Below are positions 50,473 through 59,335 of a DNA stretch of 64,000 bases, one piece after another. Each line of letters opens with the position of its first letter. The first letter of the stretch is position 1. Source of the DNA: JBKPNJ01 sp963695705 (GTDB lineage Bacteria; Actinomycetota; Actinomycetes; Propionibacteriales; Nocardioidaceae); contig CAVOHB010000001.1 in NCBI GenBank assembly GCA_963695705.1, forward strand, positions 209,735-273,734, in the 5' to 3' direction. Position numbers and translations under genes: made by a program. The notes beneath the pieces are model-generated. The model did no database searches. It saw only the letters and a list, made by a program, of their open reading frames with translations, and had not been told where the DNA came from.

Positions 50473-51932
50473 CCTACGCGCCCAGCCACACCCCGTCGCC
50501 GGGTCGCTGGAAGGCACTCTCGCTCTGCCTCGTCGCCGGCTTCATGACGCTGCTCGACGTGAGCATCGTCAACGTCGCGCTGCCCTCGATCCGGCAGGGT
50601 CTCGACGCCTCGGCGAGCGACCTGCAGTGGATCGTGGCGGGCTACGCACTCGCGTTCGGAGTCGTGCTGGTCCCGGCCGGAAGACTCGGCGACGCACGTA
50701 GCCGGCGGACGGTGTTCGCCATCGGCCTGGGCCTGTTCACGCTGGCGAGTGGGCTGGCCGGCGCCGCACCCACGTCCGGCTGGTTGTCGCTGGCCCGCAT
50801 CGTCCAGGGCATCGCGGCCGGCATGGTCGCGCCACAGGTCTCCGGTTTCATCCAGACGATGTTCTCCGGGCAGGAGCGGGGCAAGGCGTTCGGCCTGTTC
50901 GGCGCGACCATCGGCATCTCCACCGCGATCGGGCCACTGCTCGGTGGGGTGCTGGTCAACGCCGGTGGGGTGGAGCACGGCTGGCGCCTGGTCTTCTACG
51001 TCAACGTGCCGGTCGGCATCGTCGCCCTGCTGCTCGTCCCCCGACTGCTGCCACCGGACGTGGAGCGGCGCAAGGAGTCGCTGGACCCGGTGGGCGTGCT
51101 GCTTTTCGCCGCGGCGACGTTCCTGATCCTCTGGCCGTTGGTGGAGGGCGAGGACCGCGCGCTGTCCGATCGACCGTGGTGGATCCTCGGCGTCTCCGCG
51201 GCCCTGCTCGTGCTGTTCGGACTGTGGGAACGCTCGTTCGCAGCGCGCGGGAAGTCGACACTGGTCGATCTGTCCCTCCTCCGGGTTCGCTCGTACATGC
51301 TCGGGCTGTCGGTCGGCACCCTGTACTTCGCCGGGTTCACGTCGATCTTCCTGGTGCTCACGCTGTATCTGCAGAACGGGCTGGGGTACGACGCCCTGCA
51401 GGCCGGTCTGACCCAGATGCCGTTCGCGATCGGTTCCGCGGTGGCCTCCACCATCGGCGGTCGGCTGGTCGGCCGGTTCGGTCGTCCGCTGGTCGTGGTC
51501 GGGTTGGCTCTGGTTGCCGGTGCGCTGCTGACGATCGATCTGCTCGTCGCCCACCTGCACGGTGACGTCGGCATCAAGCTGGCCGCGCCGCTGCTGATCG
51601 CCGGGATCGGCGGCGGGCTCGTGATCTCCCCGAACGTGACCCTCACCCTCGCCGAGGTCGACCCGCGGCACGCGGGCAGCGCCGGCGGCATGCTGCAGAC
51701 CGCCCAGCGGGTCGGGTCCGCCATCGGCGTCGCCCTGGTGCTCGCCCAGTTCTTCTCCGCGCTCCGCAGCGAGCATGGAGACTTCGCAGCGGCGCTGAGC
51801 ACGAGCATGCATACCACCGTGGCGTTCGTCGTCCTCGCGCTCGTGCTCGGAGTCGTCGAGCTGGTCGTCTCGGCGCGGCGGCGACCCGGGCAGGAGGAGC
51901 CGGTTCCGTCAGCGAGCGCGCGCGCCGACTGA
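50469..51932 (+). CDS. DHA2-family MFS drug exporter (14 TM)
   Basis: 487 residues, about 14 hydrophobic helices. Family motifs: LDVSIVNVALPSIRQGL (motif D1 with the helix 1 Asp), GRLGDARSRRTVFAIGL (motif A) and GPLLGGVLV (motif C, antiporter signature). Proton-driven efflux of drugs or toxic metabolites. GTG start overlaps the previous stop (GTGA at 50469-50472). Followed by a clear hairpin terminator. Confidence 0.92.
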   Translation: MTYAPSHTPSPGRWKALSLCLVAGFMTLLDVSIVNVALPSIRQGLDASASDLQWIVAGYALAFGVVLVPAGRLGDARSRRTVFAIGLGLFTLASGLAGAAPTSGWLSLARIVQGIAAGMVAPQVSGFIQTMFSGQERGKAFGLFGATIGISTAIGPLLGGVLVNAGGVEHGWRLVFYVNVPVGIVALLLVPRLLPPDVERRKESLDPVGVLLFAAATFLILWPLVEGEDRALSDRPWWILGVSAALLVLFGLWERSFAARGKSTLVDLSLLRVRSYMLGLSVGTLYFAGFTSIFLVLTLYLQNGLGYDALQAGLTQMPFAIGSAVASTIGGRLVGRFGRPLVVVGLALVAGALLTIDLLVAHLHGDVGIKLAAPLLIAGIGGGLVISPNVTLTLAEVDPRHAGSAGGMLQTAQRVGSAIGVALVLAQFFSALRSEHGDFAAALSTSMHTTVAFVVLALVLGVVELVVSARRRPGQEEPVPSASARAD

Positions 51933-51939
51933 CATCACC

Positions 51940-51979
51940 CCGGAACCGACTCGGGCCGGTCTGTCCGGATCGGTTCCGG
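51940..51979 (+). terminator. Hairpin terminator after the MFS gene
   Basis: CCGGAACCGA (51940-51949) pairs perfectly with TCGGTTCCGG (51970-51979); a 20-nt loop can fold further. It begins 8 bp past the MFS stop. Confidence 0.7.
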
Positions 51980-52123
51980 ATTGACCTGCGACGTCGCGGC
52001 CGCCGCCGGTCTCATCCGCCCGGCAACGGGGCCCAGACGAACAAATATCCGGCCGCAGGGTCTGTCGCCGGCAGCCGGTTGGGCGCAGACTAGTCAGAAG
52101 TCCGAGAGTTTCAGGGGTATGCG

Positions 52124-52822
52124 GTGGATAGACAACATCAGGTTCCGGAGCTCGTTCCGATACTTTCCCGCGGCAAGCACCGCAGGCCCAGTAAGGGCGC
52201 CTGCTTCATGGAGCTGGTCTCGTTCCTTGCCGGCGAGCGTTGGAGCGACCACCCGAGCTGCACGCATCCCCTGCTCGCCGGACTGGCCCGGCTCGTCAAC
52301 GACAGTACGTCCGACGCGAACCGCCACCGGCTGGCCCCGCTGCTGCCATCGGTCATCGGCCTCACCAGTGCCGACGTCCGTGTCGATGTCCGCATCGCAC
52401 TTCGGTGTGCGCGCACCGCCCTGCCGGTGGTGTCGGAGCACCGGCAGCGGGTGATGGCCGTCTCACTGCTCTCTGCCGAGCGCGTGCTGGCCGGCCTCAC
52501 CGGACGGCCCACGGACTCGCTCGAGGAAGAGAGCCACCAGGCGCTCGACCAGGCACCTGCGGCCGCGGACTGGGCGCGACAGTTCGCGACGGGGCTCGGT
52601 GTGTCCGCGGCCGGCTTCCAGCGACAGGCGGCTCCGGTGACCGTGCGCTGCGCGGTTCAGGGGATCGCGGAGGCGTGCATCCCGGCACCCGACGACCTGT
52701 TGCTGGAGCTGCTCTCGGCAACGATCCGGGACTGCGAGGCGATCATCCGCAACGGTGTCGGCGCGCAGCTGCTCGACGCGCATGACCGGGCGGAGCTGTG
52801 CCGCGTCACACGGGCCGGCTGA
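52124..52822 (+). CDS. Conserved hypothetical actinobacterial protein
   Basis: 232 residues, mostly helical and rich in Ala, Leu and Arg. The stretch FMELVSFLAGERWSDHPSCT with LLAGLARLVND and RHRLAPLLPSVIGL is a recognisable conserved block of uncharacterised actinobacterial proteins. GTG at 52124 has AGGGG upstream; an ATG at 52208, just before that block, is an alternative. Soluble, no known partner. Confidence 0.7.
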   Translation: MDRQHQVPELVPILSRGKHRRPSKGACFMELVSFLAGERWSDHPSCTHPLLAGLARLVNDSTSDANRHRLAPLLPSVIGLTSADVRVDVRIALRCARTALPVVSEHRQRVMAVSLLSAERVLAGLTGRPTDSLEEESHQALDQAPAAADWARQFATGLGVSAAGFQRQAAPVTVRCAVQGIAEACIPAPDDLLLELLSATIRDCEAIIRNGVGAQLLDAHDRAELCRVTRAG

Positions 52823-52841
52823 TCGCTGTAGCGTCGGCGGC

Positions 52842-53789
52842 ATGATCCGACTCGCCGCCTCGTTCATGAGTCTCGCCCTGCTGGGCACGCTTCCCGATGA
52901 GCTGGCCGGCCAGGGCTCCACACGCGCGAGAGCGGCAGAGTCCACGACTGAGCCGTCCAACAGGCACGTGCGTGTGCACCGCCCGACGAAGGTGCTCGTG
53001 ATCGTCGAAGAGAACCATTCACTGCAGCAAATGCGGCGGGGCATGCCCTACCTGTTCGGGCTGGCGAGCAGGTACGCGTATGCCAACGAGTGGAGCGCTG
53101 TGACCCACCCTTCGCTGCCCAACTACCTCGCCATCGCCGGTGGCTCCACGTTCGGGGTCACCGACAACGGGCTGCCAGCCAGGAACGCCAAGAAGGTAGG
53201 CCAAGCGGTCACCGTGTTCGATCAGGCCTTGCGCCAGGGCAAAACGGCCAAGGCTTACATGGAGTCGATGCGCCACAACTGCCAGGCAACGAACATCAGC
53301 ACTGGCCGGTGGGACCGTTACAGGGTCAAGCACAACTTCTGGCCGTACTTCGCGTCTTCGCGTGCAAAGGCGAACTGCCGTAGGCACGACGTCGCGGCCG
53401 GCGGACAGCGTGGGGGCACTCTCATGCGTGACGTCGCGAACGGCAGGCTGCCCAACGTCGGGATGGTGGTCCCCAACCTCGACAACGACGCACACAACGG
53501 CACGTTGCGCCGTGCCGATCGCTGGCTCGAGAACCGACTACCGCGCATCCTGAGGTCCCGCGCCTTCTCCTCCGGGCGGCTGGTGGTCGTCGTCACCGCC
53601 GACGAGGGCCACGGGAAGCAGCACAACAAGGTGCTGACGGCGGTACTGCATCGCGGGCTGTCACACCGAGTGGTGCACGAGCCGCTCACCCACTACTCGC
53701 TGTGCCGCTACCTCGCCCAGGTGGTCGGCGCCAAGCCGTTGCGCAAGGCAGCGAGAGCACCGGACATGAGACAAGCGTTCGGACTGTGA
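52842..53789 (+). CDS. Secreted phosphoesterase (acid phosphatase / phospholipase C superfamily)
   Basis: 315 residues. A short signal (MIRLAASFMSLALLGTLPDE) precedes an alkaline-phosphatase-fold domain: VLVIVEENHSLQQM (metal-binding Glu/Asn/His block), HPSLPNYLAIAGGST, VGMVVPNLDNDAHNG and VVTADEGHG (Asp/Glu-His ligands). This matches the PF04185-type phosphoesterases. It probably releases phosphate from phospholipids or phosphomonoesters outside the cell. It precedes ppgK by 34 bp. Confidence 0.85.
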   Translation: MIRLAASFMSLALLGTLPDELAGQGSTRARAAESTTEPSNRHVRVHRPTKVLVIVEENHSLQQMRRGMPYLFGLASRYAYANEWSAVTHPSLPNYLAIAGGSTFGVTDNGLPARNAKKVGQAVTVFDQALRQGKTAKAYMESMRHNCQATNISTGRWDRYRVKHNFWPYFASSRAKANCRRHDVAAGGQRGGTLMRDVANGRLPNVGMVVPNLDNDAHNGTLRRADRWLENRLPRILRSRAFSSGRLVVVVTADEGHGKQHNKVLTAVLHRGLSHRVVHEPLTHYSLCRYLAQVVGAKPLRKAARAPDMRQAFGL

Positions 53790-53823
53790 CCGCACTCACG
53801 ACCACCTCATCGACAGGACGACC

Positions 53824-54597
53824 ATGGCCAAGCACCATCACCCGCTCGGGATCGACATCGGCGGCAGCGGCATCAAGGGCGCCCCGGTGGACCTCGACGC
53901 CGGCGCGTTCGCCCAGGACCGGCTGCGGATCGCCACGCCGGAGGAGTCCACGCCCGACGCGGTGGCCGACGTCGTCGCCCGCATCGCCGATCATTTCGAG
54001 CAGCACACCGGAGACTCTCCGATCGGCGTGACCGTTCCGGCCGTCGTCACGCGCGGGCTCGTCCGGACCGCCGCGAACATCGACAAGACCTGGATCGGCA
54101 CCGACGCTGCGGCACTGCTCAGCTCGCGGCTGAATCGGCCGGTGGCGGTGGTGAACGACGCGGACGCCGCCGGGGTCGCGGAGCTCCGGTACGGCGCTGC
54201 CCGCAACGTCGACGGGTTGGTGCTGCTCGCCACCCTCGGCACCGGCATCGGTTCGGCGCTGCTCAACCACGGGAGGCTGATCCCCAACAGCGAGCTCGGG
54301 CATCTGGAGATCGACGGTGTCGACGCGGAGAAGCGGGCCTCGTCCAACGCACGCGACACCGAGGACCTCTCCTGGGACGAATGGGCCCAACGTCTGCAGC
54401 ACTACTTCGCATACGTCGAGAACCTCTTGTCCCCCGACCTCATCGTCGTGGGAGGCGGCGTGTCCAAGCACGCCGAGCACTACCTGCCGCTGCTGCACCT
54501 GCGGGCCCCGATCGTGCCCGCGCAGCTGGGCAACTCCGCCGGGATCGTCGGGGCGGCCTGGCTCGCCACGAACGAGACCGACGTGGGCCGGAAGTAG
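53824..54597 (+). CDS. ppgK: Polyphosphate glucokinase
   Basis: 257 residues, ROK fold. HHPLGIDIGGSGIKGAPVDL is the phosphate loop, PAVVTRGLVRTAANIDKTW the polyphosphate-glucokinase signature, and LLATLGTGIGSALLNHGRL with ELGHLEIDG the glucose site. Phosphorylates glucose with polyphosphate (or ATP). Together with the Ppx/GppA gene it indicates polyphosphate storage. Confidence 0.95.
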   Translation: MAKHHHPLGIDIGGSGIKGAPVDLDAGAFAQDRLRIATPEESTPDAVADVVARIADHFEQHTGDSPIGVTVPAVVTRGLVRTAANIDKTWIGTDAAALLSSRLNRPVAVVNDADAAGVAELRYGAARNVDGLVLLATLGTGIGSALLNHGRLIPNSELGHLEIDGVDAEKRASSNARDTEDLSWDEWAQRLQHYFAYVENLLSPDLIVVGGGVSKHAEHYLPLLHLRAPIVPAQLGNSAGIVGAAWLATNETDVGRK

Positions 54598-54608
54598 CCG
54601 CGCGCCTC

Positions 54609-55049
54609 ATGGAACCCGAACCAGCGAGCGGTCCTCAGCGGGCGGCCGTCCTCGAGGAGCTGATCCGTCGCGAACCGATCTTCCACCGCCTCGAGCTCGG
54701 CACCGCCAGGGCCGACTTCGAGCACCAGACCGCGCCCGACTTCTGGGAGGTCGGCGCGTCCGGCAGGATCTACGGCCGCGAGGATGTCTGGACGATCCTG
54801 GCGGAGCGGTACGCGCACCCGGCCGAGGACCCGTGGGAGACCAGCGATTTCCGCTGCCGCGAACTGGCGCCGGACACCTACCTCCTGACCTACGCGCTCG
54901 ACCAGGACGGACGGCTGACCCGGCGAGTGACGATCTGGCAGAACCTCCGCGACGCCTGGAAGATCGTCTACCACCAGGGAACCGTCATCGAGCAACCCCA
55001 GCCCGCGACAGACCGCCACCTGGCGCGGCGGTCTGTCGCGGGTCTATAA
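54609..55049 (+). CDS. NTF2/SnoaL-like (DUF4440-type) protein
   Basis: 146 residues: VLEELIRREPIFHRLELGTA, FWEVGASGRIYGREDVWTIL and RRVTIWQNLRDAWKIVYHQG follow the DUF4440 pattern. Small cone-fold protein, function unknown. It starts 11 bp after ppgK. The last ~16 codons (PATDRHLARRSVAGL) lie inside a terminator hairpin, so the C-terminus is dictated by RNA structure rather than by protein function. Confidence 0.8.
   Translation: MEPEPASGPQRAAVLEELIRREPIFHRLELGTARADFEHQTAPDFWEVGASGRIYGREDVWTILAERYAHPAEDPWETSDFRCRELAPDTYLLTYALDQDGRLTRRVTIWQNLRDAWKIVYHQGTVIEQPQPATDRHLARRSVAGL
55002..55042 (+). terminator. 16-bp hairpin terminator overlapping the end of the NTF2-like gene
   Basis: CCCGCGACAGACCGCC (55002-55017) pairs perfectly with GGCGGTCTGTCGCGGG (55027-55042), 9-nt loop. 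The stop codon TAA is at 55047-55049, so the whole stem is translated. Confidence 0.85.
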
Positions 55050-55057
55050 CAGCCTGC

Positions 55058-57712
55058 ATGTCAGGTCTGCCGGCCGGGACCGTGACGATGGTCTTCTCCG
55101 ACATCGAGGGTTCGACCGCACTGCTGTCGAGGCTGGGCGAGGCGTACGCAGTCGCGCTAGTGGACCAGCGCGACATTCTTCGAGCGGCCTGGTCACGCTG
55201 GAACGGTGTGGAGATGGGGACCGAGGGGGACAGCTTCTTCGTCGTCTTCCCAGTGGCCCGGGACGCGGTGAGCGCCACCGTGCAGGCACAGCGCGCGATG
55301 GCCGCACATCGATGGCCGGCCCGTGAGCGAGTCGCGGCGCGGATGGGCGTGCATACCGGCGAGCCGACCGTGCATGACGGCGGCTATGTGGGCATCGACG
55401 TCCACCGTGCCGCCCGAATCGCCGCGACCGCGCACGGGGGGCAGGTCGTGATCTCCGATGCGACTCGAGCTCTGGTGGCTGGCGGGCTGCCCGACGATGT
55501 TTCGTTCGAGGACCTGGGCTGGCACCGGTTGAAGGACATTGGCGAGCCGGAGCGGCTTTTTCAGCTGTCCGGCGGCGGGCTCCGATCGGACTTCCCACCC
55601 TTGCGAAGCCTGGGAACGACGAGCAGCCTGCCCACGCCTCCTACGTCATTGATCGGCCGCGAAGGCGAGCTGCGGGAACTCGGAGCGCTGCTGTCGCTGC
55701 CGCAGACCCGCCTGGTGACGCTGACCGGTGCCGGCGGTTCCGGCAAAACCCGACTGGCGACTGCGCTCGCAGCCGGAGAGCTCCACGGGTTTCGCGACGG
55801 CGTGTTCTTCGTACCACTCGCCGCGGCCACCAGCGCGCAGGCTGCGTGGAGCACGATCGCCGAGGTCGTCAGCGTCGGTACCGAGGCCCGTGAGCGAAGC
55901 AGGTTCCTCGACTTCCTGCACCGCCGCAGGATGCTGCTGGTGCTGGACAATCTCGAACAGCTTCCTGCGGCGTCCACGATCGTCGCCGCGCTGCTGGCGG
56001 CCGCGCCCGAGGTGGTCGTCATCGCCACCTCGCGCCGACCATTGCATCTGCAGGGCGAGCACGAGCACCCGGTCCCGCCGCTGGAGCTGCCGGACTCGGT
56101 GGATGTATCCGAGGCCGAGCGATCCGGGGCGGTGCGCCTCTTCGTCGAGCGCGCTGCGATGGTGCGGCCGAGCTTCGCGCTGACCCCGGACAACTCCGCC
56201 GTCGTGGCGGCGATCTGCAGGCGGCTCGACGGCCTTCCGCTCGCCATCGAGCTCGCGGCAGCGCGGAGCAAGCTGCTCTCGCCGGCGGCGCTGCTGGCCC
56301 GGTTGGACACAACAACGGGGCTGCGCGCGGCTGACGTCGACCGGCCGGGTCGCCAGCGCACACTGCAAGCGGCCATCGCCTGGAGCTATGACCTCCTGAC
56401 GCCCGAGCTGCAGGCGGTCTTCCGGCGACTGGGCGTCTTCGCCGGTGGAGCCGACCTGGAGGCCGTCACCGCCGTCACCGAGGACCTCGGCCTGGCGGCA
56501 GACTCACTGGACTGCGTAGCCGAGCTGGTCGACGTCTCGCTCGCGACAGTGCACGAGGGTCCGGACGGCGAGCCGCGTGTGCAGCTTCTGCAGACCGTCA
56601 CAGATTACGCCCGCCAGCTGCTGTCGGACTCCGGTGAGATGGCCGACGCCCAGCGCCGGCACGCCGAGCACTACCTGCAGCGTGCGAAAGGGCTGGTTCC
56701 GGGGCTTTATACACAGGAGCAGCTGGCGGTCCAGGACAGGGTCGAGATGGAGCACGACAACCTGCGAGAGGCACTGGGCTGGGCACTGCCGGGTGAAGCC
56801 GGACCAGCCTCGACGTCGGACCGGGTGCGGCTCGGCATGCGCCTGGCGGCGACCGTGTGGTGGTTCTGGGACCGGAGCGGCAGTACCACTGAGGCTCTGA
56901 TGTGGCTGCGGCGGGCTCTCGATGCGGCCGACAAGGAGGAAGAAGCGGAGCTGGCCGGGGTGCTTCAGGGGATGGGGCACCTGTTGTCCACGGGGTCGGC
57001 CGCAGACCGTGAGGAGGCTGATCGGCTGCTGGTCCGCGCCTTGGCGATCTTCCGGCGCCTGGGGGACACGCGGTCGGTGGCGGACGTGCTCATCGCGTCG
57101 TCGTGGGCGCATGGCCGAGCAGTGCAGCTGGACACACTGCGCGCCAGGCTGGAAGAGGCCATCGCACTACTGCCGGCCACCGGCGGGGAGGCGCTGCGCT
57201 CGCGGGCGCTTTACCGCCTGGGTGAGGTCGCCCACGCTTCAGGGGACCATGAAAGCGCGATGGCGTTGGTGGTACGCGCGCGGGATATACGGGCCCGGCT
57301 CGGTGATGACATCTTCGTCGCACAGATGCAGGATGTCCTTGCCTACCTGATGCTCGAGACGGGACGGGTCGAAGAGGCGCGGAACGCGCTCGATGCTCTT
57401 GTCCCGACGCTCTTTCGGCTCAAGCAGCCGACGGTGAAGCTGCAGGTGCTCGAGAGTTACGTCCTCCTTCTGTCCCGCTTGGGCGCGCTCCAGGAGGCCA
57501 CGACGGCCCGAGGTGCGGTGGAGGCCCTGAGGGAGCAGCTGGGCTTGGCTGTGGACGCGCCCGAGGACCAGCTTCTCGAGGCAGAGGTAGCAGGGTTCAG
57601 AAGCCAACTGGGTCCGGATGCCTGGGAGACGGCGATAGAGGCCGGCCGCCGACTCTCGTCCGACGAGGCTCTCATGTCGGCCCACAAGGCCGCGGCCGCC
57701 TGTCGGGGATGA
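55058..57712 (+). CDS. Class III nucleotidyl cyclase domain fused to AAA/NB-ARC-like ATPase and TPR region
   Basis: 884 residues. Residues ~1-165 are a cyclase homology domain: VTMVFSDIEGSTALLSRLG and EMGTEGDSFFVVF hold both metal Asp residues, but the substrate Lys position is Gly and the transition-state Asn is His (GIDVHRAARIA). Residues ~205-520 are an ATPase with Walker A LTGAGGSGKTRLA and Walker B RMLLVLDNLEQL. The rest is helical TPR-like repeat. Mycobacterial relatives end in a LuxR HTH; none is seen here. Likely a signal-responsive regulator whose cyclase may be inactive. Confidence 0.88.
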   Translation: MSGLPAGTVTMVFSDIEGSTALLSRLGEAYAVALVDQRDILRAAWSRWNGVEMGTEGDSFFVVFPVARDAVSATVQAQRAMAAHRWPARERVAARMGVHTGEPTVHDGGYVGIDVHRAARIAATAHGGQVVISDATRALVAGGLPDDVSFEDLGWHRLKDIGEPERLFQLSGGGLRSDFPPLRSLGTTSSLPTPPTSLIGREGELRELGALLSLPQTRLVTLTGAGGSGKTRLATALAAGELHGFRDGVFFVPLAAATSAQAAWSTIAEVVSVGTEARERSRFLDFLHRRRMLLVLDNLEQLPAASTIVAALLAAAPEVVVIATSRRPLHLQGEHEHPVPPLELPDSVDVSEAERSGAVRLFVERAAMVRPSFALTPDNSAVVAAICRRLDGLPLAIELAAARSKLLSPAALLARLDTTTGLRAADVDRPGRQRTLQAAIAWSYDLLTPELQAVFRRLGVFAGGADLEAVTAVTEDLGLAADSLDCVAELVDVSLATVHEGPDGEPRVQLLQTVTDYARQLLSDSGEMADAQRRHAEHYLQRAKGLVPGLYTQEQLAVQDRVEMEHDNLREALGWALPGEAGPASTSDRVRLGMRLAATVWWFWDRSGSTTEALMWLRRALDAADKEEEAELAGVLQGMGHLLSTGSAADREEADRLLVRALAIFRRLGDTRSVADVLIASSWAHGRAVQLDTLRARLEEAIALLPATGGEALRSRALYRLGEVAHASGDHESAMALVVRARDIRARLGDDIFVAQMQDVLAYLMLETGRVEEARNALDALVPTLFRLKQPTVKLQVLESYVLLLSRLGALQEATTARGAVEALREQLGLAVDAPEDQLLEAEVAGFRSQLGPDAWETAIEAGRRLSSDEALMSAHKAAAACRG

Positions 57713-57728
57713 CAGCGAGCGGGCCGTC

Positions 57729-58679
57729 TCACAGCCGGGTGACCTCAACCTGCGCCGCGAGCTCAGCAACGTCCAGTGGGTCGACCACACCCGCGACGTC
57801 CTGCCGTACGGCCGCGGCCGACATCGCCGCCGTCGCCCTGAGCCGCTCGGGCCACGGCTGTCCGGTCAGGTGACCGTGCACCAGAGCCGCGAGTGCGGCA
57901 TCGCCGGCACCGACCGGATTGCCCTTGACAGCCGGAGGTCTCGCCCACATCCGCCCCTCGGCGGTGATCGCGACGATGCCGCGATCGCCGAGAGAGACCA
58001 CGACGGCCGTTGCGCCGTCGGCTCGCAGTTTGGTGCCGGCCTCGGCCGCCTGTGACGGCGACAACGGAGTTCCCGTTCCGAGAGCCTGCGCGCACTCGCG
58101 CTCGTTCGGCTTGGCCAGCACCGGTTTCCCGGAGTCGACCACCTCCGCCAGCACGTCGCCGGGCACGTCCACGAACAGTGGGACATCAGCCGCCGCCACC
58201 CGTCCGGCCAGCTGGCGGTACCCCTGCGGCGGTGCCGAGGCGGGGAGGCTGCCCGCGAGGACCACGGCCGACGCGCCGGCGAGGCAGCCGTCCAACCCCG
58301 CGACGAGGCGGGTCCACTCGTTCTCGCTGATCGGCGGACCCGGCTCGTTGTAGGCGGTCGCGGTCGCCGACCGGGCGCCGAAGGCCGTCACCGTTCTCCG
58401 GCTGGCGGCCGAGCAGTCGGCGAGCTGATGTGGAAGCCCGCAGCGGTCGAGGTCCTCCACGATCTCCCGGCCCACGTTGCCGCCCACGAAACCGGTCACC
58501 ACGACGGGCCAGCCGAGGTGATGAAGCAGCCGGGCGACGTTCACGCCCTTCCCGCCGGCCTGGGCATGCACCACCTCGACACGGTTGACGTCATCTGCGT
58601 CGAAGCGGTCACTCACGTAGGTGATATCCAGAGCAAGGTTCACGGTGGCGCAGACGATGGGCCCGCCGGCGGTCGTCAT
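57729..58679 (-). CDS. PfkB-family hexose(phosphate) kinase (FruK/LacC/AgaZ-like)
   Basis: 316 residues, ribokinase fold: VHAQAGGKGVNVARLLHHLG (motif 1) and AVKGNPVGAGDAALAALVHG (motif 2 with the catalytic Asp) fit 1-phosphofructokinase/tagatose-6-phosphate kinase. With an SIS-domain gene 31 bp upstream it fits an amino-sugar (galactosamine or similar) catabolic operon. The rest of such an operon is missing because of the junction near 59,335. Confidence 0.88.
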   Translation of the reverse strand: MTTAGGPIVCATVNLALDITYVSDRFDADDVNRVEVVHAQAGGKGVNVARLLHHLGWPVVVTGFVGGNVGREIVEDLDRCGLPHQLADCSAASRRTVTAFGARSATATAYNEPGPPISENEWTRLVAGLDGCLAGASAVVLAGSLPASAPPQGYRQLAGRVAAADVPLFVDVPGDVLAEVVDSGKPVLAKPNERECAQALGTGTPLSPSQAAEAGTKLRADGATAVVVSLGDRGIVAITAEGRMWARPPAVKGNPVGAGDAALAALVHGHLTGQPWPERLRATAAMSAAAVRQDVAGVVDPLDVAELAAQVEVTRL

Positions 58680-58710
58680 CTGCGAACGGCGGTCAGGTCG
58701 GGTCCGCCGG

Positions 58711-59335
58711 TCACGTGAGGACGACGGACCGAGTCAGGTTGCGCGGATGGTCGGGATCGAGCCCGCGCCGGCGAGCGGTGGCCACGGCGACCCGCTGCGC
58801 GACGACGAGCTCGGCCTGGGGGTCGAGGCGCCCGACAACCACCGTGGCCCCCGAGACGGCGATGTCCGCCACCAGCGCGTCATCGCGTACACCGAACAGC
58901 CAGACCAGCGAGTCGGGCGAGGCCGCCGACAGCGGGCCGTGGCGGTACTCGAGCGCCGCGTACGACTCGCTCCACGCCGAGGCCGCCTCCCGCACCTTCA
59001 AAGCCGCCTCGGCGGCAACCCCGCAGCTCCAGCCGCGGCCCAGGAAAACCAGATGTGACCGATCGATGAGCTGCTCGTCGAGCTCCGCCTCGACGGCCTG
59101 CGCCGCCTGCTCGATCACCGGCCCGAGATCGTGCCCGACCAGCGCCCTGAACACCGTGAGAACCGTGGTGGCGAACCTGGTCTGGACGACCGAGACCTCG
59201 TCGGCGTAGTCGAGCACCAGGACGTCGTCGGCCAGCCGGGCGATCGGCGTATCCGCATCGGTCGTGACGACGACCTTCCGCGTCGACGACGGCGTACGCT
59301 GCACGGCGTCGCGCACCTCGGTCGCCCGGATCACG
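58711..59335 (-). pseudogene. 5'-truncated SIS-domain protein (AgaS/GlmS-like), right end at a junction
   Basis: The visible ~205 residues are the C-terminal half of a double-SIS sugar isomerase/deaminase: TEVRDAVQ, KVVVTTDADTPIARLADDVL, VVQTRFATTVLTVFRALVGH, HLVFLGRGWSCGVAAEAALK and WSESYAALEYRHGP. The first SIS half, including the usual SRSGTT sugar-phosphate loop, is absent; homology ends near 59,330 and the DNA beyond reads as the opposite-strand GTPase. The minus frame stays open to 59,505 only by chance. Confidence 0.8.

Noticed and set aside
48355..50517. 720-codon minus-strand open frame
   Set aside because: It lies antisense to the flavoprotein and hypothetical genes, has Arg/His/Asp-rich shadow composition and no domain.
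49758..51812. 684-codon minus-strand open frame
   Set aside because: Antisense to the MFS gene; composition typical of a high-GC shadow frame.
54317..57712. Long N-terminal extension of the cyclase/ATPase protein
   Set aside because: The first ~247 codons overlap ppgK and the NTF2-like gene in other frames and are Arg/Pro/Ser noise; the cyclase begins at 55058.
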